Assembly (NCBI GenBank): GCA_015698045.1
Contig: BLAL01000259.1
Span: forward strand, 496,001 to 560,000
Source: Rhizophagus clarus
Lineage: Eukaryota > Glomeromycota > Glomeromycetes > Glomerales > Glomeraceae
Direction of reading: 5' to 3'
DNA length: 64,000 bases
Shown in pieces: positions 46,612 to 60,003 of the stretch (its first letter is position 1; each line of letters opens with the position of its first letter). The notes beneath the pieces were generated by a model that was not told the origin of the DNA, made no database searches, and was given only the letters and a program-made list of their open reading frames with translations. The position numbers and the translations under genes are program-made.

Positions 46612-49600
46612 ATGTCATCGTCATCACAAATTCCTAGTGAACGATGTGAAATATGTGGTGAATACTATGAAAATTATTCAAATGCGAAGTCTGAATGGTG
46701 TAAACCATGTTTAGTAAATGATTTAAAAGGCAACTTTTCAAATTGGACCAGTGAAAATGAAAAAATTGATAACTATATTCAAGAAATGCAATTAAAAATT
46801 AATAATCCAAATGATATGGTATTTGAATGGATACCATATAATCAGTTCAACAACATCAGAGAAGATGTAAAAGGTGGTGATTCTTCTAAGGTATGTTCAG
46901 CAATATGGAAGGATGGTCCATTAAGTTATAGTTATGTTGAAAAGAAATTAGCGAGAGTATTAGATAAAAAAGTTGCTTTAAAACGTCTATGTAACTTACA
47001 AAATAACATTGGCGAATTTCTAAATGAGGTACGAAATTTTATTAATTTAATTTTTTAAAAAGCAATCTAATAATAAATTTCTTCATAATAGGTGATTAAT
47101 TTTTCAAATAATAATCCTAAAATATACGGAATCTCTCAAAATCCAGATACTAAGGATTATATTTTGGTCCTTCATAGTGAACATTTCGATCAAAGACTTC
47201 AAAACATAATGTCATCGTCATCACAAATTCATTGTGAACGATGTGAAAAGTGTGGTGAATATTATGAAAATGATTTAAATGTGGGGTCTGAATGGTGTAA
47301 AACTTGTCTAGTAAAATATTTAAGAAAAAATTTTGCAAATATGACCAGCGGAAATGAAAAAATCGATAATTTAATTCAAGAAATGCAATCAAAAATTGAT
47401 GGACCAAGCGACATAGTGTTTGAATGGATACAATACAATCAGTTTAATAACATTAGAGAAGATGTAAAAGATTATTCTTATAAGGTATACTCAGCAATAT
47501 GGAAGGGTGGTCCATTAAGTTATAGTTATTTTAAAAAGAAATTAACGAGAATGCCAAGTAAAAAAGTTGCTTTAAAATGTTTAAACTTACAAAATAATGT
47601 GGACGAATTTCTAAAAGAGGTACGAAAATTATATTAAATTAATTTCTTTTAAAAACTAATCTAATTATAATAAGTTTCTTTACAACAGGTTGAAAAATAT
47701 TCAGTTAATTTTTCAAATAACAATCTCAAAATATATGGGATTTCTCAAAATCCAGATACTAAGGATTATATTTTGGTTCTCCATAATGAATATTTCGAAA
47801 AATGTTGTAAAAAATGTGGTAAATTATATACTAATACGGAATATAAATGGTGTAACTCATGTCATATAAATTATTTAAAAGTAAATTTTACAAACTGCAT
47901 CAGTGGGAATGAAAAAATTGATGATTATATTCAAGAAATGCAGTCAAAAATTAGTCCATGTACTATAGTATTTGAATGGATACCATATGATCAGTTTAAT
48001 AATATTAATGGAATAGGAAAGGATGAAACGTGTGCGGTATATTCAGCAGTTTGGAAGGATGGCCCATTACATTATGAACATGTGAATGGTTGGACAAGAG
48101 AACCAGATAAAAAAATTGCTTTGAAATTTTTACAAAATACAACTAATGAGTTTCTAAATGAGGTACGAAATTTCTTTATTGGTTAAATTTACTTTTTTTT
48201 GATTCGATAATAATTTTATACTTTTATAAGTTAAAACATATTCGATCAACTATTATGATGATAATCTTATATATGGAATATCTCAAAATCCTAGCACAAA
48301 TATTTATGTTGTAGTTATTCAAGAGATATATCACAAAAAATGTGTAGATATGCGTTATGAATTGTATAACCCAAATCAAACATATCGTCATGAAAATAGA
48401 AAAATTGATAATTTTTTTCAAGAAATTCAAACAGATACTAATTTTAAATTTGTACTGTATGATCAATTTAATGATATTTATGAAATTGGAAAAGGTGGTT
48501 TTTCTACAGTATATTCAGCAATATGGAAGGATCGTCCATTATATTACCTTCATGATAAAAAGGAATGGATAAGAAAATCCAATAAGGTTGCTCTAAAATG
48601 CTTACATAACTCTAAAAATTTCATTGATGAATTTATAAGTGAGGTAAATAAGAATAAGCACTTGTTTTTTTAATTTAAATTTCATCTAATATTTTTATTT
48701 TATATAGGTGAAAACACATCTAGCATTAAATACTGAATTTATTATCAGTATATATGGAATATCTCAAAATCCAATAACAAAAGATTACATTATGGTCCTT
48801 GAATATGCAGAAGGCGGAAATTTTAATTACTGGTTAAATAAAAATTATGAGGTATTCAGTTGGTCACCAGCATTAAAAATATTACTTGATGTCATTCAAG
48901 GCCTTAAAAAAATTCATCAAAAACGGATGGTTCACGGTGATTTTCATATAGGAAATACATATGCGCCGATTTGAGGAATTTGCCGATCATCAATTATGTG
49001 GCGCAGTACCGATTAAAATCGATCAAAACCGTCCCTACATAAGAAAAAATAAGCCAAAAAATACTTAAAAAAACTTTTAAGACCTTTTCCAAAAAAAATT
49101 TACCTCTTTAACCTGAAACCAGTAGAAGAAATTTCTAAAAAAAGGAATAAAAATATTATAAAATTAGTTTATTTAAAAAAAAAGTAAGAATAAGCACCAG
49201 AATAATGATTTAACGAAAAAAAATTGATTGAAAAATAATTAATAACGAATATCAAATAGATTTTAACTAAATAAACTAATCAATATATAATTTAAATTCA
49301 ATAAAACATCGTTATTAATCTTAGAATTATTTATTTATTGAAAGATTATTTTTGAATAATTTTGCTGCCTAAATAAATTTTTTTTTATAAACTATTGAAA
49401 AAAAAATAAAAAAATAGCTCCAAGTTATATTTAATGTAAAATAACTACTAATATACTTGCCAAAATTCTCAACTTACATAATGTAAAAACTGGTGGAAAA
49501 GTTTGATGGGGAAGTTGATGGGGAGTTTAATATGGAGTTTACGAAAGAAAAAAATTTTTTAACGCTACTTTTGTTGAAGTAATTTCTCGATATTTGTGTC

Positions 49601-50318
49601 ATATGATCATGTAGCACAAGAGTGATCCTTTTTGTGAAACTTATTTAACTTAATTTTTATCTAATTATCATCAAATTCCTTAATTTAGGCTAATTTTGTT
49701 AATTCCGAAAATCGGCGGATATGCATATTATTTTCGACAAATAATGTACAAGATTTTAATGTATATATTTCAGATATGGGATTATGTAAAAGAATTGATG
49801 ATATAGATGAAAAAAATATTTATGGCGTTATACCTTACGTGGCTCCTGAAGTATTAATGGGAGAGCCTTATACTCAAGCAGCGGATATATATAGTTTTAG
49901 TATGATCTTGTATACTATAGCAAAAGGAAGACAACCTTTTGATGATTGTGCTCATGACGAAATACTAGTACTTAATATTTGTAAAGGAAAAAGGCCCGAA
50001 GTAGATGAAAAAATAGTACCAAAATGTTATATTGATTTAATGAAAAAATGTTGGGATTCAAATCCAGAAAATAGGCCAAATGTTGGTGAAATAGAAGAAT
50101 TAATTAAATTATTTAACTCATCAGAAAAAAGTGAGGAAATTAGAAAACAATTTAATGAAACAGAAGAACACAGAAAAGAAATGCTTATATCTATCAAAAA
50201 TAACAAACCAATGAATCATACACATGCTGTTCATACATCTCGACTACTTAATCCATTTACGAGAAATCTATTTAATGTTACAGGCGAAATTACTGAGTTT
50301 ACAAATTTGTACGTTTAA
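46612..50318 (+). pseudogene. Zinc-ribbon/N-lobe repeat kinase interrupted by a MITE
   Basis: Exons 46612-47028, 47092-47619, 47689-48162, 48230-48643, then the kinase exon 48708-48957 and about 49725-50318, split by an inserted TIR element. Exons 1-3 each have a Cys4 ribbon and an N-lobe; exon 4 has lost the ribbon cysteines but keeps GKGGFSTV and VALK. In exon 2 the frame runs through HFDQRLQNIMSSSSQ, which matches the 5' leader and start of exon 1 in the sister genes. The acceptor of exon 4 has changed from ATAGG to ATAAG, which shifts or abolishes splicing. The kinase reads HGD for HRD and DMG for DFG. With the insertion inside the catalytic-loop region, a full product is unlikely. Confidence 0.75.
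48958..49724. mobile_element. TIR element inserted in the kinase exon, about 767 bp
   Basis: It starts CATATGCGCCGATTTGAGG and ends with the inverted CATATCCGCCGATTTTCGG. It lies between GGAAATA (encoding the GN of HGDFHIGN) and ATTATTTTCGAC, where the homologous exons are continuous. There is no transposase frame. The ends resemble the 132-bp element at 34773-34904, so both belong to one non-autonomous family. The target duplication cannot be fixed; ATA or a longer CATAT are possible. The host exon on both sides is well preserved, so the insertion is recent. Confidence 0.8.
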
Positions 50319-51699
50319 TTATTTGTTCGTTTGTTTGTTCTTAATTAAGAAGATTCATAACTAAATTATTTTGTATCTTATTGTAGTGGAGAATAGAAAT
50401 AAACTTTAGGGTTAAGGTAAGAAATAAGAAGAATAAGAGTAAATTTTAGGTTTATTATAAATATTAGAAATCTTTTATTGTTACTAAAAACGCGATTATA
50501 TAATTTTATTGTGTTAGTGTTTAGTAAAGTAATAATTATTTATATATTATTTAAAGTTTAAACGTTGCTTCTTTCGTTAGCATTTGTAATTATCCACTTA
50601 AAAACGTGTTAAGTGTGATTATTCTCGGATTTGGGCGATTTAAACAATTAACGGAAATTACATCAAATATGTTCTCGTTTCTATCATAATACAATATCAA
50701 TTTCCAATATTTAGTTCCATAATAAGAAATATTTATAATAAAATGTTTTTTTCTGAATATCTTATATTAGCTATTTTTAATTTACTGTTGATGTTTTAGT
50801 GCTAGAAAAGATTTTGTTCGAAGTTAATTTTCTGATTCCGTTTCTACTCACCATTTTCAACTGAATTTAAATTCATAGTCGTCAAAGAAGAAAAATTAAA
50901 AGTATAAAGCAAACAATGATACAATAAGTAATATAAGGAACTTTCTTAGTGTTTCATCAGTAAATTTCTTAAATATATATTTTTTTATTTTATTTAAGCT
51001 CATTAAATATTTTATTAATGATAAATATGATGCATATTGCTTTTTAATATCTTTATGTTTGTACGCATAAACTTGAAATCCCTGCTATTCTACAGATATT
51101 TGAATTCGTATATAAAATGTTACTGAAGTATTGATCTAAATTGAAAGTCTTTTCCTTGGATTATCGTATAGTGTATAATTGACGTTTTTCTTCAATTCAT
51201 GTTAAAACGTAACTATCTTATTTTACCAATTTTGTGATGTCATGACAAAGAAGATATCCGCACTTGTTTGTAATTTCTCATAGCAAATTTGAATGTCTGA
51301 CTTTACCTCCTTACAATTTATAGATAATCCAAAAGTCAGGTTTATAATAAAATAATTTTTTAAATGCTAGTATCATTACTATATAAATTAAGTACTAGGT
51401 AAACCAATAAATTTATCTTTTAAGTACAATGAATTCTAACGCCATGAACTTGTTTACTGTTTAACCGAAATGTTACTTTCAAATTTTTTTTTCTAGCCTA
51501 TAACTAAGTTACGTAAACATATATGAAAATATAAAATAATCTATCTAAATAATCTAAAAACTATTTATTAAAATTGCTGCTATAAGTTTGTCTCAATTCT
51601 ATTCTTAACACATTTTCTGAATTCATTTTGATTTCTGGTTCCTCATGTTTGGTAATCTTGATTCAAATTCAGCATTAAGATGTAATGTCCTCTCATTTT
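50319..51699. other. Intergenic, no gene seen
   Basis: AT-rich 3' flank of the interrupted kinase gene. No supportable frame or repeat. Confidence 0.45.
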
Positions 51700-52480
51700 T
51701 CTTCCAGATGATCTTGCTCTTTCGCTTTTTCAAATTCTTCTCTTGTTATTTGAACGTTTTTAATTCTCCTTTCGTTAGGTCAATTTCCTTCATAGCCCAG
51801 ATTTAATTTTTTCGTTCTGGTCAATCTTTCTTCATGATTTATGATTTGATATCGAGGCTGTTCTCTTCCATTGATTCCTTCTTTACTTCTAATTTTTCTT
51901 TACTAACCTATTGCCCATATCTCTTTATCTATCTTGACTATTTTAAAAATTTACAGTCATATTGATATTTAAAATGCTCCTCAAAATTTTTTAGCATCAT
52001 ACTTTGCGCCATCCTTTCGATTGATATTTACCTTATTATTAATATTACTAAACCAACGGAAATATTTTATTCCACCCGAAGATTAACATTCCGATCCTCT
52101 TTGAAAATACTTCTTCGTGTTCATTTTTTAACACTATTTGTATTTTCACCAAAACATAGTTGTGCTTCCTCTTTATTCATGTGCTTTTCACGTAACTTAT
52201 CTGTTGAATACTTTGACTATTTCCTTGTCTCTATATCTTCCAGGAATATCGTATATTATAAAATCACGTGATATGCTTTTATATACCTCTACATCAGAAT
52301 TTAAGAAAACTTGTACAAAATTTCTCTTTTATTGATTTGTAAACCTTTATTTTTTTTTGCCCTCGATCTTCGAATTTCTTTAACTGAATGTTCTCCATCT
52401 TGACCGTATTTAGATCTTGCTTCATTGAACCAACTTCTTTAGTTAATTTTGATATTTTCTCATTTTTTCTGCATATTACT
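51700..52480 (-). pseudogene. Relic of a coiled-coil protein gene
   Basis: Minus-strand segments read like a coiled coil: KISKLTKEVGSMKQDLNTVK followed by MENIQLKKFEDRG (about 52365-52465) and TREEFEKAKEQDHL-like sequence near 51710-51760, with heptad-like spacing of leucine and isoleucine. Frames change between segments, and no start is seen. The family is unknown. The reading depends on short stretches, so confidence is low. Confidence 0.3.
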
Positions 52481-52689
52481 TATTTCCTCTGATTGAGTTC
52501 TGTTCCTTTCGACAACTTTGACATAATTTCTTTACTCTTTTGCTATGCATCACGAAACCAATTGAGAAAGTCTGATTTTTATTTTCCCATCGAGAAATAT
52601 TCACTTTATACATGTTATTCGTTATATGTTCTACTGTTTTCAAATAGTACAATATTATATTGAGCCAGCGTCCAACGCTATCTTTCCGT

Positions 52690-52925
52690 TTGTTGAACTA
52701 ACATTCGAAGATTTTTAACTAAAAAGGAGCGTATTGACTATTTTCACGTTCATAATACATTATAATAAACTAAAATATAATTCTTATCACTTTTACAAAG
52801 TTTTCAAGTGTGATTACATTAATTCTTGCTCTATTCGTAATAAATTATCCAATTTTTTTTTTTTTTAAATTCGCAAAAATTAAATATCATCGTCTTTTAG
52901 TTTTCATTTTAATCCACCCCTAAAA
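52690..52925 (-). pseudogene. Remnant of the divergent triple-4HB kinase partner
   Basis: By position and sequence this matches kinase exons 2 and 3 of the minus-strand family: CGAAGATTTTTAACTAAAAA (acceptor side of exon 3), TATAATTCTTATCACTTTTA (donor end of exon 2) and TTTTCATTTTAATCCACCCC (start of exon 2). It lies about 210 bp before the conserved promoter block at 53130, where an intact partner gene would run. The bundle exon is gone and the frames are broken. Confidence 0.6.
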
Positions 52926-53129
52926 ATATCTGGTTAAATTTATATCATGTCAATGCAGTTTAGATAATTTAAATCACTAATTTTTTTTTAGCATTTTTAG
53001 CTAAATATGATTCTATAACGATAAACTCTAATTACTTAAGAAATTGATATATTTCATCGATATTTCGAATTTTGATTGTAAATCAATCACGTGAAACTAC
53101 GTAATGGATTTTGTGACCCATATTTGTTT

Positions 53130-53155
53130 CGGGCCATGATTTTTCCGATCTGCAG
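53130..53155. promoter_or_regulatory. Conserved promoter block upstream of the 53212 gene
   Basis: CGGGCCATGATTTTTCCG at 53130-53147, directly followed by GATCTGCAG at 53147-53155. This is the shared block of the divergent pairs with the spacer between its two parts deleted. The start codon is 57 bp downstream. Confidence 0.6.
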
Positions 53156-53211
53156 TTGAGTTTACACAAACTTAAATTTTTTTTTTTGTGAAATTTATAC
53201 TTCAAACCACA

Positions 53212-56200
53212 ATGTCATCATCCAAAAACTACGATAGAAAGTGCAAAAAATGTGATGAACAATATGCAAATGACTTAAATGCAGAGTATGAATGGTGTAA
53301 ACAATGTCAAACAAAATGTTTAGAAGAATTTACAAGCGGAAACGAAAAAATTGACGATTTGATTCAAGAAATGCGATCAAAAGTCAAAGACCCAAATGAT
53401 ATATTATTCGGATGGATTTCATACGATCAGTTTGATGATATTGAAGAAATAGGAAATGATAATTCCTCTACAATATATTCAGCAATATGGAGGGATGGTC
53501 CATTATATTATAGTTATTTTAATAAAGAGTTAATTAGAGTTTCAAATAAAAGAGTTGCTCTAAAACGCTTACATAACAAATCACAAAATGTCATTAACAA
53601 ATTTTTAAATGAGGTATATAAATTTTTCTTACGATCATTTAGGTAATTTCTTTAATTTAAACTAACAATAATTTTTTAAATTTCATAGGTTAAAACATAT
53701 TCAACCAATTTTCTTAATGATGCTCTTAAAATATACGGAATATCTCAATATCCTCATACAAAAGATTATATTATGGTTCTTCATAATGAATATTTCGAAA
53801 AATGCTGTAATAAATGTGGTAAATTATATACTAATACGGAATATAAATGGTGTAACTCATGTCATATAAATTATTTAAAAGAAAATTTTACAAATAGTAT
53901 TAGTGGAAATGAAGAAATTGATGACTATATCAGTGGAAATGAAGAAACTGATGACTATATCAGTATATATGATAAAATTGATAATTATATTCAAGAAATG
54001 CAATTAAAGATTAATAATCCATGCACTTTAGTGTTTGAATGGATACCATACGATCAATTCAATGATATTAATGAGATAGGCAAGGGTGGTTTTGCTACAA
54101 TATATTTAGCAATATGGAACGATGGCCCATTACATTATGAATATATGGTTGGTTGGACGAGAGAACCAAATAAAAAAGTTACTTTAAAATGTTTAGACAA
54201 TATTAATGAATTTTTAAATGAGGTATGAAATTTATATGAAATTTGCGTACTTTTTTTTAATTTTATAATGATTTTTCTTTATTTCTTAATAGGTCAAAAC
54301 ATATTCAATTGATTATTATGATAATAATTCCAAAATATATGGAATATCTCAAAATCCTAATACAAAAGATTATATTATGGTTCTTCAAAATGAATATTGT
54401 GAAAAGTGTGTAAAATGTGGCATAAAATATGTTGATACATTATATAATTGGTGTAATCTATGTCAAATTAATGATTTAAAAAATAATTTCTCAAATTGGA
54501 CCAGTAAAGACGAAATACTTGATAATTTTATTCAAGAAATACAATTAAATATAAATAATTTAAGCGATATAACATTTGAATGGATACCATTTAATCAATT
54601 TAATGATATTAAAGAAGTAAGCAAAAATGATTTTTTTACAATTCATTTAGCAATATGGAAGGATGGTCCTTTAAGTTACAGTTATGTTAAAAAAGGATTG
54701 ACAAGATTATCAGATAAAGAAGTTGTTTTAAAATCTTATTATAACTCACAAGTTATTAATAATGAATTTCTAGATGAGGTAAATTCATTTTAAGAATTAG
54801 TAAATACTTTTTATTATCTAATATTATTTTTATGTTTTTGTAGATTAAAAAATATTCAAATAACTATTTAAATAATGTTATTAAAATATATGGAATAACC
54901 AAAAATCCTGATACAGAGAATTATATTATGGTTTTTCCAAGTGGACAATGTGAAAAATGTGGTAAACAATATATAGATGATTTAAATGCAAAATATGAAT
55001 GGTGCAAGCCATGTCAAAGAAATTTTTTTAAAGAAAATTTTACAAAATGGACCAGTGGAAATGAAAACATTAATAATTTAATTCGAGAAACTCAATTAAA
55101 AATCCATAATCCAAATGATATAGTATTTGAATGGATACCATACAATCAGTTTAACAATATTAAAGAAATAGGAACAGGTGGTGTCTCTATGGTGTTTTCC
55201 GCAGTATGGAAAGATGGTCCATTGTATTATAATTATGGATGGTCAAGAAAATTCAATAAAAAAGTTGCTTTAAAACGTTATTATAAATCGGAAGATTCCA
55301 TTAATACATTGCTAAATGAGGTATAAATTTTATGATAAATTTTAGAATTTAGTAAGTTTTATTTTCTGATTATCTTTTTTATATTTTTATAGATTAAAGC
55401 ACATTTTGTAATAAATAGCAGATTTTTTATCAATTTATATGGAATATCTCAGGATCTAGTTACAAAGGATTATATTATGGTCCTTGATTACGCAGAATAC
55501 GGAAATCTTGCTAATTGGGTGAAAAAAAATTATGAAAAATTCAGTTGGTCACAAAAATTAAAAGTATTACTTTATATTATTCAAGGTCTTAAAGAAATTC
55601 ATCAAAAGCAGATGATTCATTGTTGTTTTAATACAGGAACTATATTAGTTTCAGAAAATAAATTAAATGACTTTAATGTATTTATTTCAGGTATGGGATT
55701 ATGTAAGGAAGTTGGAAATGTTAATAATAGAACAGAAGAAATTTATGGAGTTACGTCCTATTTAGCTCCTGAAGTATTAAATGAAAGATATTATACCCAA
55801 GCAGCAGATATATATAGCTTTGGTATGATTATGTACTTTGTAGCGACTGGAAAACAACCTTTTGATGATGACCAAATTTATGGTGGGCTTTTAGTATTAC
55901 GTGTATGTAACGGAATTAGACCTGAAATAAATGAGCCAGAAGCACCAAAATGTTACATTGACTTAATGATAAAGTGTTGGGATCAAAATCCAGATAACAG
56001 GCCAAATGCTAATAAAATAGAAGAATTAATTAACCTATTTAATTCGCCAGAAAAAAGTGAAGAAATCAAAAATCAATTTGAAAAAGCTGAAGAATACAGA
56101 AAATTAAATCTTGAAAAATCAACACAAACTATTGATGCATCTCCAACACCTTCTCTGTCTTCTCTGCCTTCCCTGCCAACGGAATATGATTCAGATGACT

Positions 56201-56322
56201 CAATGAAAATTGACTTTACACAGTAAGTATTTTTAAAACTATAACTTTTATTTCTGACAATAATAATTTCTTGATTAAATATTTTTTTTTCCAGGCTAAA
56301 GTTAAGCGATAAGGAAGATTGA
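53212..56322 (+). CDS. Zinc-ribbon/N-lobe repeat pseudokinase, four modules
   Basis: Six exons, 53212-53613, 53689-54222, 54293-54778, 54844-55320, 55393-56222 and 56295-56322, keep one frame for 918 residues. I start at the ATG of MSSSKN, matching MSSSSQ of sister genes. Exons 1-4 each hold a Cys-x2-Cys...WC-x2-Cys ribbon (residues about 10-35, 165-190, 345-370, 500-525) and an N-lobe. Glycine loops vary: GNDNSS, GKGGFA, SKNDFF and GTGGVS. Exon 2 has an internal triplication of a short DDYIS/DNYI motif. The C-lobe exon has HCC at 709-711 in place of HRD and GMG at 733-735 in place of DFG, with SYLAPEV and DIYSFGMIMYF kept. It should therefore be catalytically dead yet folded. The tail is Ser/Pro-rich. 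The clean 2.7-kb frame argues that the pseudokinase is under selection. Confidence 0.85.
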
Positions 56323-56549
56323 ATTGAATTACATCATTTATTTTTATTTCTTTACAATCCTTTATTGATTGTATGTAAAAATTTTATTCATAATATAAAA
56401 ACACTTCTTATAAATTATGATCTATAGCATTTGACTTTTCATACGATATAATATACTGTATATAGGCCACGACAGGGATGTATCAATTTTTGATAAAGTA
56501 TTGTTTTCTTTTTTTAATTTAAAAAATGCATATTTGAATATTTTTAGTT
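56323..56549. other. Short 3' flank
   Basis: AT-rich sequence after the stop codon, with no other feature. Confidence 0.5.
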
Positions 56550-56770
56550 GATCGCTACCATTTTGGTAAAATGGCCACCTGGCGGAATATCTATTCATTG
56601 AAAAGGCTTTGTAAAATAGAACTCGGGAAAATGAATCCGATTTGGGAAACAGATGTGCTTTCAGTAAAATGTACATCGACGAAAACATTTCTTCAGTGAA
56701 ATATCCCTTTTGTGAAATTACTTTAGCAAAATAGGTTTTGGCAAAATGGATTTAGCGAAAAGTCCAGAAT
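56550..56770. repeat. Degenerate short tandem repeat (AAAATGG-type)
   Basis: About ten diverged units of 17-22 bp built on GGCGAAAATG or GGTAAAATGG, for example GGTAAAATGG, GGAAAATGAA, AGTAAAATGT, GGCAAAATGG and AGCGAAAAGT. The resemblance to TTCGG.AAAATG minisatellites seen in other eukaryotic genomes is general knowledge. A minus-strand frame at 56422-56688 overlaps it and is not a gene. Confidence 0.6.
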
Positions 56771-57257
56771 TTAGACATAGATTTCTAGTATATTTTACAA
56801 ATAGTGAAATTTTAAAAAATTTCTTTATTTATTTGATACAATTTTTTTTTTTTATAAAATAAAATTATACCTTGCTTATCTCTATAATTGATTAAATTGT
56901 TTACTATAATTTATTTAATACCAGTACGCCTTTTTGTTATTCTGCACGTTCTTTAACAGTAACTTTATTCTTATTAATTATTTTACGCCCAAAACCATAC
57001 TGTAATAATGACATTATGAAAAAAATTTGACAGAAATTCAAAATTAACTTATAATGATTGTTTTTTTTAAACGCTGTACTGATATATTTGTTAATTAATA
57101 ATGTATTTATCTACGATAAATCATTCTTTTCTTGTTATTAGTTGAAACTCATGCTAATAATATCTGAAGGTTAAATAATTTATTATTAATAATTTATACG
57201 AATGAATACATTAAAAAACATACATATATACTAAAATTATTACTAAGCTTGCTTGTT
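56771..57257. other. Spacer between convergent genes
   Basis: AT-rich 3' flank shared by the genes ending at 56322 and 57258. No feature seen. Confidence 0.5.
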
Positions 57258-59898
57258 CTAGCTTATAGAGTCGCTTAAATGGTAATCTGACTGACCTGAT
57301 TGTATACTTGGATAACTGTAACTTTCACAACCAGGTATTACAAAATATTGTTCGTTAGTATGATTAGTATTGTTAGCATTAAATTGGCTTAAAATTTCAT
57401 CATAAACTTGATTAATGTCAGGCCTTGACTCTGGATTACCATCCCAACATTTTTCATAAAGCTGCTGGTACTCTAAAGGAGTACCTTCAATTGATTCTTC
57501 TCTATGACCACTACAAATATGATGACATAATGCAAAGATACTTTGGTCATCTCGATTGTAAAAAGGAGGACGCCCACTCGTAATTTCCCAAAACAGAACA
57601 CCTAAACTATAAATATCAGATCTTTTATCTCTTATATAATTTATGTCCTTATAAACTTGTGGTTCAATGTATTCAATCATCCCCATCCTGTTAGCCAATG
57701 AGCTAGAAGAAACTTCTATTAATTGTTTAGACAATCCAAAGTCCGCAATTAATAATCTACCGTTATTAACTAATATGTTTTTTGAGTGCTATAAAGATAA
57801 TTATTAAATATTACTGAAAGAAACAATATGTTAAACAATGCATTATAAAAATAAAAATAAATTAATTATTTACCAAGTCTCGATGGATTATGTCTTTGGA
57901 ATGTAAACATTTTAATCCGCGAGTTATATCTAATGCCATATTAATTTTATCCTTCCATTCTGATGAATCTTTCTTTCTTAAATATCTCCACTTCTCATTT
58001 AACAAATAATCCCTTAAATTTCCTTCATTAGCATATTCCAATACCATGACATAATTCCCAATATCATCTATTCATTTAAATATATTTGACGTAAGTAAGT
58101 TAACGGTTAAATTGTTTAATTATTCGTGATTTTTAACACAAACCTTTTGCTATTCCAAGAAAACTATTAACATTTTGATGAAAATCAACCATACGTACAA
58201 GTTTTAACTGGATAAAGAACGATAGATAGGTTTGATTTTAAATAATATTGTCGCCCCTTAAATTAAAATGTATTTAAATAAGTTTTTTACCTCATTTACA
58301 AACTTTTTAATATGTTCCTCTTCGATACCTGAAGTGTTTTTCTTGATAAGACCTTTAAGTGCAACTTGCATTCCATCATTAGTTACCGCCTTATTTACAA
58401 CACCAAATCCTCCTTTACCAATTTCTTCAATGTCATTAAATTCGCTATATTCAAAATAACGAATGTCTTCATCATTTATTTTCTTTTTAATCCATTCCTA
58501 ATTTTGAGTAAGTATAAGTAATTTTTTAAAATGAAATGAAAGAATTGGATATGCCAAATTTACCTCTTCAATGTCAGCTTTAATCATCTTCTCATCATCG
58601 TCACGCGCATTAAAATAAATAACTAAAAAAAATTGCAGAAGTCGAATGGCAGTTTCAAATTCATCTTTTAAGTTACTAAATTTTTCTTGAACATCCTTAG
58701 CTTGAACATATTTTCTATATGAACCTTTTGATTGAGAAATTTCTGCAAGAAATTGACGTATTTCACCAATAACAGTAACTAAGTTACGGAAATTATTGAA
58801 ATTTTTTTTGGAAAAAAATTCTAAATTCCGAATTTTTAAATTATTTACAGCTATATTAGCCATTTCTACTCTTCCTAACATCGCTTCACATGAAATTTTA
58901 TTATATTGAGCCGTATTAAAAATTTCATTTATTTCATTATATAATTTGTTTACCTCTCCTATTAATGGTAAAAAACTTGTAAACAGCACTTCTACTTTAG
59001 AAGCAGTTTCCATTCCAGCACAAATTGGTACATCAGTAGGCGAAGAAAAAAAATTCAAAAATTGAATAATAGAATTAAATTCTTCATTTAAATGTTCAAA
59101 AATTTCTTCAATATTTTTTTTAGATTGAATATAGTCCCGGTAACCTTTTAATTGAGAAATTTCTATAACAAATTTTCGCAGTTTTTCAATAACGTTGATT
59201 AATTTACGTAAATTGATATAATTATCTCGTGAGAAACATTTCGAATTTTCTTTTCTATTATCCCTTAAATTTCTTAAGGCTATATCAGCTATTTCTACTC
59301 TCTTCATTACCGACCAACACGTCTTTTTATTATATTGTGCTGCTTGATAAACTTCTATTATTTCGTTATGAATTTTGATCACTTCTCTTATGAGTGGTAA
59401 GAAATTCACTTCTTTTACACGTGGTAAAAAGTTTGAAAATGGTTCTTCTAATTTCAAATCCAGAAGTTGAATGGTGTTATCAAATTCATTGTTTATATTC
59501 TTATTAATTTCTACTTTATGATTTTTGGAAATTTCTACAACATTTTCATGTATTGTATCAATAACGGCGATTAATTTACACAAATTTGTATAATTTTGTT
59601 CTGAAAAATAATTCGTATTCTTTCTTTTATGGATCCTCAAATTACTTAAAGCCATATCAGTTTTCTCTATTTTACTTAACAAGTCACAAACTTCTTTATT
59701 ATGCTCAACCATTCGACACTTTTCTACCATTTCACCATACTTTTTGGTAACTTCTCTTAAAAGTGATAAAATTTTTGATTCTGATTCTGATTCCACTGCC
59801 ACGACATCTGTTGCTGTTGACTCGAAAATTTTTTCATAATTATCAAATACTTTGGTTTGAGATTCTTGACCATCATCAATTGCGGGGTCTTCGTTCAT
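57258..59898 (-). CDS. Triple-4HB protein kinase, intact single-kinase copy
   Basis: Five exons, 59898-58564, 58497-58291, 58207-58144, 58067-57874 and 57788-57258, give 776 residues in one frame. The N-terminus (MNEDPAIDDG) is longer and more acidic than in the sister copies. Three bundles occupy about 40-435 (LLREVTKKYGEMVEKCR; LPLIREVIKIHNEIIEVYQ; LPLIGEVNKLYNEINEIFN). The kinase has glycine loop 472-477 (GKGGFG), VALK K493, HRD 597-599, N604 and DFG 616-618; the activation-segment end reads YIEPQVYKD. All catalytic motifs are present. An insertion of about eight residues lies in the alpha-D region (NEKWRYLRKKDSSEW). The C-terminal tail is rich in Ser, Tyr and Asn. The 207/64/about 170-194 bp exon set is the same cassette as in the tandem-kinase copies. 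Confidence 0.9.
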
Positions 59899-60003
59899 AA
59901 TTATAAAAAATTGTCTACGAAAAAAAAAAAAATATTTTTTTAACGTAACATAAACTGCATAAATATTTGTACGCCCAGTAGTTGATCATTTGTGTGACGC
60001 GCT

